A stretch of 64,000 bases of DNA from positions 2,626,501 to 2,690,500 of the forward strand of contig NZ_OZ038525.1 of assembly GCF_964036645.1 (NCBI RefSeq). Reading direction: 5' to 3'. The notes beneath the pieces were generated by a model that was not told the DNA's origin, searched no databases, and saw nothing but the letters and a program-made list of their open reading frames with translations. This document shows, piece by piece, positions 44,983 to 55,300 of this stretch; within the stretch, counting starts at the first letter, position 1, and the number at the start of each line of letters is the position of its first letter. The position numbers were made by a program, and so were the translations under genes. This DNA is from Tenacibaculum sp. 190524A02b (lineage in GTDB: Bacteria; Bacteroidota; Bacteroidia; Flavobacteriales; Flavobacteriaceae).

Positions 44983-45034
44983 ATTACGAATTATGAATTT
45001 ACTCTTTAAATGGTAAAAATTCATAATTCGTAAT
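44983..45034. repeat. Long perfect inverted repeat
   Basis: An 18-nt arm beginning ATTACGAATTATG (44983-45000) is perfectly complementary to 45017-45034 across a 16-nt loop. No U-tract follows, so it is not a standard terminator. The arms resemble the dispersed ATTACGAATT-type palindromes of flavobacterial intergenic regions, which may be miniature elements. Confidence 0.6.
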
Positions 45035-45380
45035 TTCCTACACAACAACTACATTACTACTTCCCATTTTCTACATCACTAGAAAACATTTCCTTTCTCA
45101 AAAAAACACAAACACATAAATACCAGTAAGTTACAAGGATACATATAAATATATGTCTTACAAGTAACTCAAAACCCACAATTAACAAATCCACAATAAA
45201 ACATTAAACAAACAAAAAATACAATAGCCAAACAATAAAAAAAATAAAAAAAACACACATTTATAACAAAAAAAATAAATAATCGATAAAATAATACCCC
45301 CTTCCATTAAGATAGTATCTAACAAAAACAAAAAGTTGAAATAATTTTGTAAAGAATACTAATGATAAAACTCTTCTTAC
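45035..45380 (+). promoter_or_regulatory. Gene-free upstream region of the first metalloprotease
   Basis: About 345 nt. It holds an imperfect inverted repeat (AGTTAC at 45129 with GTAACT at 45164, and ACATAT/ATATGT inside), then a strongly G-depleted tract on the plus strand (about 45175-45300). A motif TAAGATAGTA (45308-45317) and the -7-like TAATTTTG (45342-45349) follow. The last two recur with identical spacing before the second protease gene (52304 and 52338). No gene is seen. Confidence 0.5.
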
Positions 45381-48300
45381 ATGAAAAATCAATTAACTAT
45401 ACTCTTAGGAGTATTCGTTTTTGGTTGCGGTTTTTCACAAAGTAATAACTTTTGGAAAAAAAACCTTCAACCCATTCAAAGCAAAAACATTTCTTCTACA
45501 AAGAAAAACCTAACAAACTCAAATGAAACCACTTACTCTTTAAGTGTCAACGACTTTAAAAAGGCTTTAGCTCGTTGCCCTAATAGATTCAACTCATTTG
45601 GTAAATCTAATGTAATTATAACCCTCCCAACTGAAAGTGGAAAATTCAAAAAATACCGCATAAAAGAAGCGAGTGTATTACACCCTGATTTAGCTAAAAA
45701 GTTCCCTGATATTAAATCTTATGTAGGCACATCTGTTAGCGGAGAAAACGAAGTCGTACACTTTAGTTTAAGTAATAACGACTTTAGGGCTATGATTATG
45801 AAATCTGATGCCACAATAACCGATATTAAACCTTCTACTATTAATAGTAAAACATATAAGGTTACTTCAAAAACAAATGGATCAGAACCAATTAGCTGTC
45901 AAACAATTGAGAGTTCAATTGATTTCTTTTCAGAAAAAAACACAAAGCCAGCTAAAAAATTATCAAAAACAGCCAGAAGGGATGCTAATGACGGGCTTGT
46001 TAGAGTATACCGAATGGCCATCGCTGTAACTGGAGAATTGTCTAAAATTTATACGGATAAAGCAAACGTTACCAATGGTTCAACTCAACAAAGGAAAGCT
46101 GCTGTACTTGCCGAGCTAAACGCACTCATGACTAGAGTAAACGCTGTTTACGAAAGAGACCTTGGAACTACTTTTGAATTAGTACCTAATATTCTGAATT
46201 CCATTTTTCTTGATCCAGCAACCGATGGTATTACACATGGTAATACTGGAATATCTATAAATGAATCTCAAGGTATTCTTGATGCTCAAATTGGTAATGC
46301 TAACTATGATATTGGTCATGTTTTAGATTCAGCTGGAACTGGACGTGGAGCTTTAAATTCTGTATGTATTGATAACAAAAAAGCACAAGGGTCTACAGGT
46401 GCGCACCCTTTCACTTCTGTCAATGATTATTTCTTCCGTACGTTCGTTCATGAAATAGGCCATCAATTTGGTGCTAACCACTCTTTTAATAATTCATGTG
46501 GTGGTAATCGTTTGGACGAAGGTGCTGTTGAACCAGGAGGAGGTAATAGTATCATGGCATATCAAGGTTGTGCTCCTAATTATGATTTAAGGACTTCACA
46601 TGTTTTTTTTCATGCGAAACAAATCGATGAGATGTGGAACCATATTGTAAACACAGCTGGTTGTGGCACAACAAAATCTGTGGGTAATAGCGCACCAGTA
46701 GCCAGTATAGGAGGTAATTATACAATTCCAAGATCTACTCCATTTATATTAGAAGGATCTGCTACTGATGCTAATCCATCTGATCAACTAACATATACCT
46801 GGGATCAAATGGATAAAGAAATAGCTCCTATGCCACCGCGTGCTACATCAACAGGAGGTCCTTTATTTCGTTTTAAACCACCTTCAACATCTCCTATCCG
46901 ATATATGCCTGATCTTGGTACAGTAAAAGCTGGAAACTCTTCTTCTGAATGGGAGGTAACACCTTCTGTTTCTAGAACTATAAATTTTAGATTCACCGTA
47001 AGAGACAATCATGCAGGAGGAGGTAATACAGATTCTAGAGATGCTGTTATTACAGTAGCTGGAAATGCAGGTCCTTTTGTGATTACTTCGCTAAATACAA
47101 GATTTGATGCTCCTGTTGGTTCTACACAAACAGTAACTTGGAACGTAGCAGGTACTACAGGAAATGGGATTAATGCCGCGAACGTAGATATTCTTTTATC
47201 TACAGATGGAGGAAATACATACCCAATAACATTAGCTTCTGCAGTACCTAATGATGGTTCTCATCAAGTTACCATACCCAATAATGAAGGTGGTGTAAAT
47301 AGAATTATGGTAAGAGGTACCAATAATATCTTTTATGATATTACCAATGCTAATTTTAGCATCACCGACGGAAACTCTGATCCTATGCCTACCAATTATT
47401 GTGCTGCAGGTTATCAAGGTAATAACTATATAAAGGAAGTTATTTTTGGAGATATCAATAATACCAGTGAAAATAGTGGGTATTCTGATTTCACCAACCT
47501 GGGAACTAACGTTACCAAAGGTCAGCCTGTTACTTTAACAGTTAACCCAGGAATCAATAGTTGGAGCCCTAATTATTTTGGGGCTTGGATTGACTGGAAT
47601 AAAGATGGAGATTTTGAAGATGCAGGTGAAGAAATCCTGTCAACAACCAATGGTGAAGGTGGTGTAACAACAACTATTGTAGTTCCAAATACCGCAAAAA
47701 ATGGTGCAACTAGATTAAGAGTACGTTATAAATTACATACTGCTCCTGAACCTTGTGGAACAGCATCAACCAATGGTGACGAAGTTGAAGATTATTTTGT
47801 GTTTATTAAAGGGAACTCAACTCCAGACACACAAGCTCCAAGTACACCAACAAATTTAGCATTTTCTAATCTTGAAAGTACTTCTTTAACTTTAAGCTGG
47901 ACAGCTTCTACTGATAATATAGGAATAGCTGGTTATGATGTTTTCCAGGGGAATACCAATATAGGTACCGCTACCGGAACTTCTTTTGATGTAACTGGTT
48001 TAACTAAAAACACATCGTATTCATTCTATGTAAGGGCTAAAGATTTTGCAGATAATACTTCAGGGAATAGTAATACAGTTAATGTAACCACTCCAGATGG
48101 TCCAAGTCCAGGTACAGAACCCTGTACTGCTTCTACAACACAAAATAGTACGTTACATATTACGAATGTTAGCTTTGGTTCTATAAATAATAGTTCTACA
48201 AATGCTGCTTATAATGATTTTACAACAACTTCTACTAACCTTACAGCAGGGCAAGCAGAAACACTTACTATAGACTTAAATAATAGTCATTGGACACTTA

Positions 48301-50297
48301 ATGATGTAGGAGTTTGGATAGACTGGAATAATAATGGAACTTTTGAAAACTCAGAGAAAGTATATGATCGAAATGGAGCTGGTCCATATTCAGGTAGTGT
48401 TACAGCGCCTAATACAGCTGTTTCTAATACTTTATTGCGTATGCGAGTAAGAATAGGATATGGTGGAGCTACTAATAGTGATGAGCCATGTGGTGTAGAC
48501 ACTTCTTTTGGAGAAGTAGAGGATTATTCAGTAGTAGTAAACGGAGGTACAAACCCAACACCAGATACACAAGCACCAACTACTCCTACCAATTTAGCCA
48601 CTTCTAATGTAACTCAAACATCAATTACATTAAACTGGAACGCATCTACAGATAATGTAGGAGTAACTGGATATGATGTATACCAAGGAAGTTCTTTAAT
48701 AACAACTGTTACTGGAACTACCTATAATGTCACTAATTTAACAGCTAACACATCCTACACATTCTCTATTAGGGCTAAAGATGCAGCTGGTAATGTATCA
48801 GTAGCTAGTAATACAGCAAGCGCCACAACTTCTGGCAATACAAATCCTAATCCTACATTACCAACTGGATATTGTAATGCAGGTAGACAAGGAACTAATG
48901 GTATTGGTGAGGTTATTTTTGGCAGCATAAATAATACTAGTGCTAACGGTTCATATTCAAATTATACTTCACAAAGTACTAATGTTACAGTTGGACAAAC
49001 AATATCATTAACAGTAAACCCTACAATTACATCTTCTAATTGGGGATCTAACGTAGTCGGAGCTTGGGTTGATTGGAATAGAGATGGTGATTTTGAAGAC
49101 TCTAACGAACAAGTATTAATGAAAACCCCAGGAACGGGAGGACAAACTACCAATGTAACTGTGCCTAGTAATGCTCAATCAGGGGCAACTAAATTAAGAG
49201 TGCGTTATAGGTGGGCTAATAATCCTAATCCTTGCGGAACTGCTTCAACTGATGGTGATGAAGTAGAAGATTATACTGTAAATATTGGAGGTGGAACTTC
49301 AGACACGCAAGCTCCTTCTAATCCATCCGGTTTAACAGCCTCTAATATTACACAAACTTCTTTAAGCTTAAATTGGAATGCCTCTACAGATAATGTAGGA
49401 GTAACTAGTTATCGAATATTTAGAAATAATTCTGAAATAGGAACCACAAGTTCACCATCATTCAATGTTACTGGATTAACCGCTAGCACCAGTTATAGTT
49501 TTGCTGTTAGCGCTCTTGATCAAGCAGGCAATCAATCTGCCTTAAGTAATACAATTAATGTTACCACTACTGGAACAACAACACCTACTCCAGATTATTG
49601 TACTCCAACAGCAGGAAATCCTACAGGACAACATATCACAAATGTTACTATTGGTAGTATAAATAACAATTCTGGCGCAGGAACCAATGGATACACAGAC
49701 AACACTTCACAAAGTACTAATATTAGTGGAAGCACTAGCTTATCCGTTACTGCTCAAGAAACTTGGCCTTCAACAAGAGCTTCAGCATGGGTGGACTGGA
49801 ATAAAGATGGTGATTTTGATGATGCTGGTGAACAGGTTCTTAATCGTTCTGGAAGTGCTACTAATAAAACATATACTACCACAATATCAGTACCTAATGG
49901 AATTTCAGGATCTGTTGTTCTTCGTGTAAGAGTAGCCTATTCATCAAGCGCTCCTACTCCTTGTGGTGAAATCTTTTTTAGCGATACAGAAGATTACACA
50001 TTAAATCTTAGCAGTAGCAGGTTAACAAGTAAAATAGCTATTGCTGGTAGTAACTCCATAATTTCATTTCCAAATCCTTTTAAAGATAAAGCTACGATTG
50101 ATGTTTCATCTATAGAAAACCATAGATTCACATTAAGTATACATAATATTCTAGGAAAAGAGTTAGTTCGTAAAGATTATGAACAAAACCCTGGTAAAGT
50201 AATTATTGGTGAACAAATTGAATCTGATGGACATTATTTTGTTAGAATTCAATCTAAACAAAAGAACAAAATTATACGAATTGTAAAATTAAAATAG
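45381..50297 (+). CDS. Secreted reprolysin-like (M12-type) zinc metalloprotease with GEVED and FN3 repeats, T9SS substrate
   Basis: 1638 aa. A signal peptide (ILLGVFVFGCGFSQ) and a propeptide region (about 50-190) precede the metzincin domain, with the full zinc motif HEIGHQFGANH at about residues 357-367 and a Met-turn-like NSIMAYQG after it. Then come an Ig/PKD-like region (about 440-660) and alternating modules: GEVED (about 673-805), FN3 (815-905), GEVED (913-1054), FN3 (1061-1150), GEVED (1164-1303), FN3 (1308-1399), GEVED (1406-1544). It ends in a type A T9SS sorting domain (FPNPFKDKATIDVSS to IVKLK). Likely exported through the outer membrane for protein degradation or adhesion. Confidence 0.9.
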   Translation: MKNQLTILLGVFVFGCGFSQSNNFWKKNLQPIQSKNISSTKKNLTNSNETTYSLSVNDFKKALARCPNRFNSFGKSNVIITLPTESGKFKKYRIKEASVLHPDLAKKFPDIKSYVGTSVSGENEVVHFSLSNNDFRAMIMKSDATITDIKPSTINSKTYKVTSKTNGSEPISCQTIESSIDFFSEKNTKPAKKLSKTARRDANDGLVRVYRMAIAVTGELSKIYTDKANVTNGSTQQRKAAVLAELNALMTRVNAVYERDLGTTFELVPNILNSIFLDPATDGITHGNTGISINESQGILDAQIGNANYDIGHVLDSAGTGRGALNSVCIDNKKAQGSTGAHPFTSVNDYFFRTFVHEIGHQFGANHSFNNSCGGNRLDEGAVEPGGGNSIMAYQGCAPNYDLRTSHVFFHAKQIDEMWNHIVNTAGCGTTKSVGNSAPVASIGGNYTIPRSTPFILEGSATDANPSDQLTYTWDQMDKEIAPMPPRATSTGGPLFRFKPPSTSPIRYMPDLGTVKAGNSSSEWEVTPSVSRTINFRFTVRDNHAGGGNTDSRDAVITVAGNAGPFVITSLNTRFDAPVGSTQTVTWNVAGTTGNGINAANVDILLSTDGGNTYPITLASAVPNDGSHQVTIPNNEGGVNRIMVRGTNNIFYDITNANFSITDGNSDPMPTNYCAAGYQGNNYIKEVIFGDINNTSENSGYSDFTNLGTNVTKGQPVTLTVNPGINSWSPNYFGAWIDWNKDGDFEDAGEEILSTTNGEGGVTTTIVVPNTAKNGATRLRVRYKLHTAPEPCGTASTNGDEVEDYFVFIKGNSTPDTQAPSTPTNLAFSNLESTSLTLSWTASTDNIGIAGYDVFQGNTNIGTATGTSFDVTGLTKNTSYSFYVRAKDFADNTSGNSNTVNVTTPDGPSPGTEPCTASTTQNSTLHITNVSFGSINNSSTNAAYNDFTTTSTNLTAGQAETLTIDLNNSHWTLNDVGVWIDWNNNGTFENSEKVYDRNGAGPYSGSVTAPNTAVSNTLLRMRVRIGYGGATNSDEPCGVDTSFGEVEDYSVVVNGGTNPTPDTQAPTTPTNLATSNVTQTSITLNWNASTDNVGVTGYDVYQGSSLITTVTGTTYNVTNLTANTSYTFSIRAKDAAGNVSVASNTASATTSGNTNPNPTLPTGYCNAGRQGTNGIGEVIFGSINNTSANGSYSNYTSQSTNVTVGQTISLTVNPTITSSNWGSNVVGAWVDWNRDGDFEDSNEQVLMKTPGTGGQTTNVTVPSNAQSGATKLRVRYRWANNPNPCGTASTDGDEVEDYTVNIGGGTSDTQAPSNPSGLTASNITQTSLSLNWNASTDNVGVTSYRIFRNNSEIGTTSSPSFNVTGLTASTSYSFAVSALDQAGNQSALSNTINVTTTGTTTPTPDYCTPTAGNPTGQHITNVTIGSINNNSGAGTNGYTDNTSQSTNISGSTSLSVTAQETWPSTRASAWVDWNKDGDFDDAGEQVLNRSGSATNKTYTTTISVPNGISGSVVLRVRVAYSSSAPTPCGEIFFSDTEDYTLNLSSSRLTSKIAIAGSNSIISFPNPFKDKATIDVSSIENHRFTLSIHNILGKELVRKDYEQNPGKVIIGEQIESDGHYFVRIQSKQKNKIIRIVKLK
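49301..49575 (+). repeat. FN3 module DNA repeat, copy 1
   Basis: 275 nt encoding the third FN3 module of the first protease. It matches 57070-57344 in the second protease gene without indels. Long stretches are identical, such as around GGAACCACAAG and TCACCATCATTCAATG, and silent differences are few. This indicates recent duplication or gene conversion. Confidence 0.75.
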
Positions 50298-50322
50298 AAT
50301 AGGATACAATCCTTTTATATTC

Positions 50323-50356
50323 TCCCTCTCTACATAAAACAGAGAGGGATTTTTTT
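50323..50356 (+). terminator. Terminator of the first metalloprotease gene
   Basis: TCCCTCTCT (50323-50331) pairs with AGAGAGGGA (50341-50349), followed by a T7 run. Confidence 0.85.
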
Positions 50357-50489
50357 ATATAGTTAGTTTGCACTTAACCAATTCTTAATAATTAACCTAT
50401 ACAATAAAGAAACATTTACTAGTAGTGTTCTATAATTATTGATGCATTTCTTTTATTCTTATATTAGCAACATACATAAACCAAAGTTA

Positions 50490-51932
50490 ATGCAACCCTT
50501 ACATATACTATTACTTATTCTCTCTTATTTTGGTGTACTTATTTTTATTTCTTACATCACTGGAAAATCTGCTAATAACTCTACTTTTTTTAAAGCGGAT
50601 AATGCTTCTCCATGGTATTTAGTTGCTTTTGGTATGATTGGAGCTTCTTTATCTGGCGTAACATTTATTTCTGTTCCAGGATGGGTGGAAACACAACAAA
50701 TGAGTTATATGCAGATGGTCTTTGGCTATATTGTAGGATACGCTTTTATTGGTTTAGTTTTACTCCCTCTATATTATAAATTAAACCTAACCTCTATTTA
50801 TACTTATTTAGAGGATCGTTTTGGAAGGTATTCCTATAAAACAGGGGCTTCATTTTTCTTACTTTCCAGAACTATTGGTGCAGCTTTTAGACTATTTTTA
50901 GTAGCCAATGTTTTACAACTTATTTTATTTAATGCCTATGGAATTCCTTTTTGGATTACTGTAACCATTACTATTTTACTTATTTGGTTGTATACATTTA
51001 AAGGAGGTATTAAAACCATTGTTTGGACAGATACATTACAAACACTATTTATGTTAATAGCAGTAGGTGTTTGTATTATTATGATAAAAGATGCCATGCA
51101 AATTGACAGTTTATTTTCATACGTTTCAGAAAATAAACTATCTAAGATTTTCTTCTTTGAAGATGCTAAATCTGGAAGTTATTTTTGGAATCGATTTTTC
51201 TCAGGAGCTTTTATAGCCATTGTCATGACAGGACTAGATCAAGACATGATGCAGAAAAACTTAACCTGTAGAACCTTAAAAGATGCGCAAAAAAATATGT
51301 TTTGGTTTACCATTGTTTTAGTTATAGTAAACTTCTTCTTTTTAGCTTTAGGACTTTTACTAACTGATTACGCTGCTGCCAATGGTATTGATGCCCATAA
51401 GGATCAACTATTTCCTAAAATAGCCATGAGCGGAAACTTAGGCTTAGCTACATCTTTATTCTTTTTATTAGGATTAATTGCTGCCGCTTATTCAAGTGCA
51501 GATAGCGCACTTACCTCTTTAACTACTTCATTTAGTATTGACATTTTAGAAATTGACAAAAAAGAAAATGAAGAAGAAAAAGAAACAACACGAAAAAAAA
51601 TCCATGTTCTTTTTTCATTATTATTAATAGCTACTATATTAATTTTTAAATATTACATAGCAGATGCAAGCGTAATTGCTAAGATATTTCAGTTTGCAGG
51701 TTATACCTACGGACCACTTTTAGGAATGTATGCTTTTGGTTTATTTACAAAATGGAACGTAAAAGACTACTTAGTTCCTGTTGTATGCTTATTTTCTCCT
51801 TTTATTGCTTTTGGAATTAACTATTTAACCAATACTTTTTTGAGTTTTGATTTTGAGTTTTTTGTTTTAGTTCTTAATGGATTTATTACCTTTTTAGGAC
51901 TTCTAATTATAAAAAAATCTACCAATGGCTAA
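50490..51932 (+). CDS. Sodium:solute symporter (SSS family)
   Basis: 480 aa from ATG 50490 (MQPLHILLLILSYFGVLIF). An upstream ATG at 50439 adds 17 residues that do not look like an SSS N-terminus. About 13 membrane helices are visible. Characteristic segments are FGMIGASLSGVTFISVPGW, TYLEDRFGRYSYKTGA, and the sodium-site helix SLFFLLGLIAAAYSSADSALTSLTTSF. The solute is not inferable. It overlaps the next small gene by 8 nt and lies between the two protease genes; a functional link such as uptake of released nutrients is only a guess. Confidence 0.9.
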   Translation: MQPLHILLLILSYFGVLIFISYITGKSANNSTFFKADNASPWYLVAFGMIGASLSGVTFISVPGWVETQQMSYMQMVFGYIVGYAFIGLVLLPLYYKLNLTSIYTYLEDRFGRYSYKTGASFFLLSRTIGAAFRLFLVANVLQLILFNAYGIPFWITVTITILLIWLYTFKGGIKTIVWTDTLQTLFMLIAVGVCIIMIKDAMQIDSLFSYVSENKLSKIFFFEDAKSGSYFWNRFFSGAFIAIVMTGLDQDMMQKNLTCRTLKDAQKNMFWFTIVLVIVNFFFLALGLLLTDYAAANGIDAHKDQLFPKIAMSGNLGLATSLFFLLGLIAAAYSSADSALTSLTTSFSIDILEIDKKENEEEKETTRKKIHVLFSLLLIATILIFKYYIADASVIAKIFQFAGYTYGPLLGMYAFGLFTKWNVKDYLVPVVCLFSPFIAFGINYLTNTFLSFDFEFFVLVLNGFITFLGLLIIKKSTNG

Positions 51933-52086
51933 AAAAGGAAAGGCAAAAAACACTGTTAATAAAGCTAAGCATTCTCGATTAATGAAACAAAAGGAAAATA
52001 AACTACGTTTAGAAAAACAACGTACCAAAGAACGGCTAAAAGCTATTATAAAAAAGGCTAACGAAACTTCAAAGAATAAAGAATAA
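51925..52086 (+). CDS. Small very basic protein (53 aa), unknown function
   Basis: MAKKGKAKNTVNKAKHSRL onward, about one third Lys/Arg, predicted mostly helical with no membrane segment. The start ATG overlaps the symporter stop (ATGGCTAA), an arrangement for coupled translation. It is too short for usual ORF cut-offs but has a clean start, start-coupling and codon use like its neighbours. Its composition suggests nucleic-acid or ribosome binding; there is no recognised family. Confidence 0.6.
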   Translation: MAKKGKAKNTVNKAKHSRLMKQKENKLRLEKQRTKERLKAIIKKANETSKNKE

Positions 52087-52372
52087 ATTAAAACCTCAAA
52101 TTCAAAGGAAATAACTTTTTGACTAAAGTTAATTAATCAATTTTCATTATAGTTTAATGAGGCCTTACCCCCTACCCCACTTTTAACAAATATTCAAAAC
52201 ACCCCAAACACAAAAAATCGCAAAAAAACACCCAACAAAACAAACAAACAACAATAAAAATGTTAAAAAATTAAATTTAAGATACTATAATACTCACATA
52301 TAATAAGATAGTACAAATCACAATTAAAAACTTCAAATAATTTTGTACTAATAACTAATTAAACCCTTTCTA
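52087..52372 (+). promoter_or_regulatory. Upstream region of the second metalloprotease
   Basis: 286 nt without genes. It contains a strongly G-depleted A/C-rich tract (about 52190-52260), then TAAGATAGTA (52304-52313) and TAATTTTG (52338-52345), spaced exactly as upstream of the first protease gene. The TAATTTTG fits the -7 consensus TAnnTTTG. Confidence 0.5.
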
Positions 52373-55300
52373 ATGAAAACAATAAGATATTATATATCAG
52401 TATTGTGTATACTGGTATTTAGTTGTTTGACTATTACTGCACAAGAACAACATTGTTCTTTTGACCAAACTCAAAAAGAGTATTATGACATCTATCCAGA
52501 ATCACTGGATAAACTACGGAAATTTGAACGGAAGTCTAAAGAAAGACAAAAAGCATTACTTAAAAACGGTTATAACCAAAAAGCCACTAAGTATATCATT
52601 CCCGTTGTATTTCACGTATATGGAAAAGAATGGCCAATTACAGGTGGACAAAATGTAGATGTAACTGAAGAGCAGGTAACCAAAGCACTAAAAGCCATTA
52701 ATGAAAATTTCAAGGGCTTTAATGACGCAGTTGATCCTTCTTTCGCCAATTTAGAAGGTGGAATGGACATTGAATTCAAGCTTGCACAAATTGACCCAGA
52801 CGGTAACACTACTAATGGAATTATTTTTCATGAAACTAAAGAAGGTTTTGGATTAAACGGAACTAATGATGCTGAAATTGCTAAATATGCATGGGACAAC
52901 TATAAATATATGAATGTACACATACAATTGATTATAAAATCAGGAAGTAAAGTACAATCTGGTATTGCTTGGTTTCCTGACAAAAGAATGTCAGACGAAG
53001 GACTTGCCAGAGTTGTTCATAATGGTAGATATATACTGTACAGCCCTCCAGCCTCTTCGTTAACACATGAGTTTGGACATTGGCTTGGTTTACATCATAC
53101 ATTTAACGGTGGATGTGTTCAAGGTGACGACAAAGGTGATTTAGTAGGCGATACACCACCAACAACAGCAGGTTTAGCTTCTGAAGCTGGAGGAAGGTCA
53201 TGTAAAACTGGAGTTCGAAATTGCTTCAATCAATTAATAAACCATCAAAACCATATGGACTATAACCCTTGCGAATCAATGTTTACCAAAGGGCAAGTAG
53301 CTCGTATGACCTCTTTCTTAGATCACGAAGCTAGAAAACCTATTTGGCAAGACAACAACCTAACAGCTACTGGAACCAAAACTGATTTAGGACCTAGAGT
53401 TTTATTTAATTATCAAGACTGGCAAGATAGTGACATAGACAAATCTTTAACATTCTTAGAAGACTTTGCTAATAACGGGAGAATTCAAAACAAAAAAAGA
53501 ATTAAAGCAGTGGGTGGAGCAAGATTTGCTACTACAGGAAACTTACAACTTGGTACACATTTTACTGCTACAGGAGTTCCTTCTGGACTTACACCTGTTA
53601 TTAATGTAACTGATACTAATAATGCTATTGTTTCATTTACTGGAAACGCTTCAAACCATATAGAAAGTAACTCTACAACTGTAAGAATTACATTTTTAAA
53701 TCCTGCAATCTCAGGTGGAACTTCTTCATTATATTCCAACTCAGGAACATTTAAAATAAACTTTCTTGATCCATACAAAGTTCATTATGAAGTCTATTCT
53801 CCTTTTATGCATATGGGATATTCAGCTTCAAATATTGTAGGAGAAATCCACTCTAAATTCAACTCTTTAGTAATTGGTGGGCAACTTAGAACTAAGTTAA
53901 GGGTATACGATGGAAATATTTTAACGTTAGATAACTTCTCTCAAGGCTTTGAAGTTTTATGTAACTCAAACTCGAACAATATAAAATACAATGGAGAAAA
54001 TAGTAGTATATCTTCTAGTTCAAGTGGAACTTGGGTAAAAAAGGCTACAATAGTTACAGCATCACCACCTGTTTTATCTAGTGCTAACTATACTACATGG
54101 AGAAATAGAACTGGTTATATTGGTATTAGAATGTTAACTCCTACAAACACCTATGTATACGGATGGCTAAGAGCTATGGTCTCTTCAAACGGAGAAGAAG
54201 GAAGTGTTACCAATCTTGCCTTAAATCCAGATCCAGGTAAATCAATTACTTCTAGATTTGAAAGACCACATCTTATTTATTCTTATGATCGATTTTTAGA
54301 AAAAACAACTAATGACAATACTATTGAAAATGAAATTACTGTTAATCTAAACAGCACTACATTTACTAAAACTGGAGCTTTAGAACGTGGAAAACACTTT
54401 ACGATTGAAAATGTTCCTGCTGGATTATTGTTAAAAGTAACTGCCGTTAACGCTACACAAGCAAGACTAAAAATGGAAGGCGTTATGGATGGTGTCTCAA
54501 ATAGAAGTGATTGGCTTGCCGTAAGAGATATTAATTTTAAATTTTTAAACGGTGCTTTTTCTTCAGGAGGAGAAAATGTTGAAATGAAAGAATTTAGTTT
54601 CAGTATTGAAAAAGTTGGAAAATCCTTTACAGGAACTAATATTACTAGGCCTACATTTAATATTGGTGCCACACAACCTACCGGTCAGTTTACTTTATTA
54701 AGCGCTTATAGTAACGTTTCTTTTTCTTCTGATTCTTATCAACTACAAGAGTACCCAAAATCTAATTCATCAAATAAGTATCCTGGCGTTAAACTAATTA
54801 CTTGGCGAAAAGATGCTGTTGCTAATAGTAATTATGAATTAACCCCTATTTCCAAAGGAACTATTATTGGTCCTAATAGCTCATGGAAAAATGGTAGAGA
54901 ATACCACCAAGGCAGAGGACAGCATATGATTGATTCTGATTCTTATAGAGCCTGGAGAGGTAGAACCGCCTATTATGGACTTCGAATTAGAAGATCTGGT
55001 AGAATGCACTATGGATGGGCTAAGATGAGAGTAAGTAGTAATGGAACACAGGTTACAGTTGAAGAATATGGACTTAACGGGACTCCTAATGCTAGTATCA
55101 GAGCTGGTGAGTTAACTTCAGATGACGTTAGAGAATACTGTAATGCTGGTAGTACTTTTGGCCCTGACCATATTAGTAGGATTACTTTTTCTAACATTGA
55201 CAACTCCTCCTCTAGAGGTACCAATGGATATGACAATCAAACAGATTTTGTTGTAAAATTAACTAGAGGAAAAAGCTATACCTTAAAAGTAAATACAACT

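Noticed and set aside
54283..54672. 129-aa minus-strand frame inside the M43 protease gene
   Set aside because: Antisense shadow; no start context and no domain.
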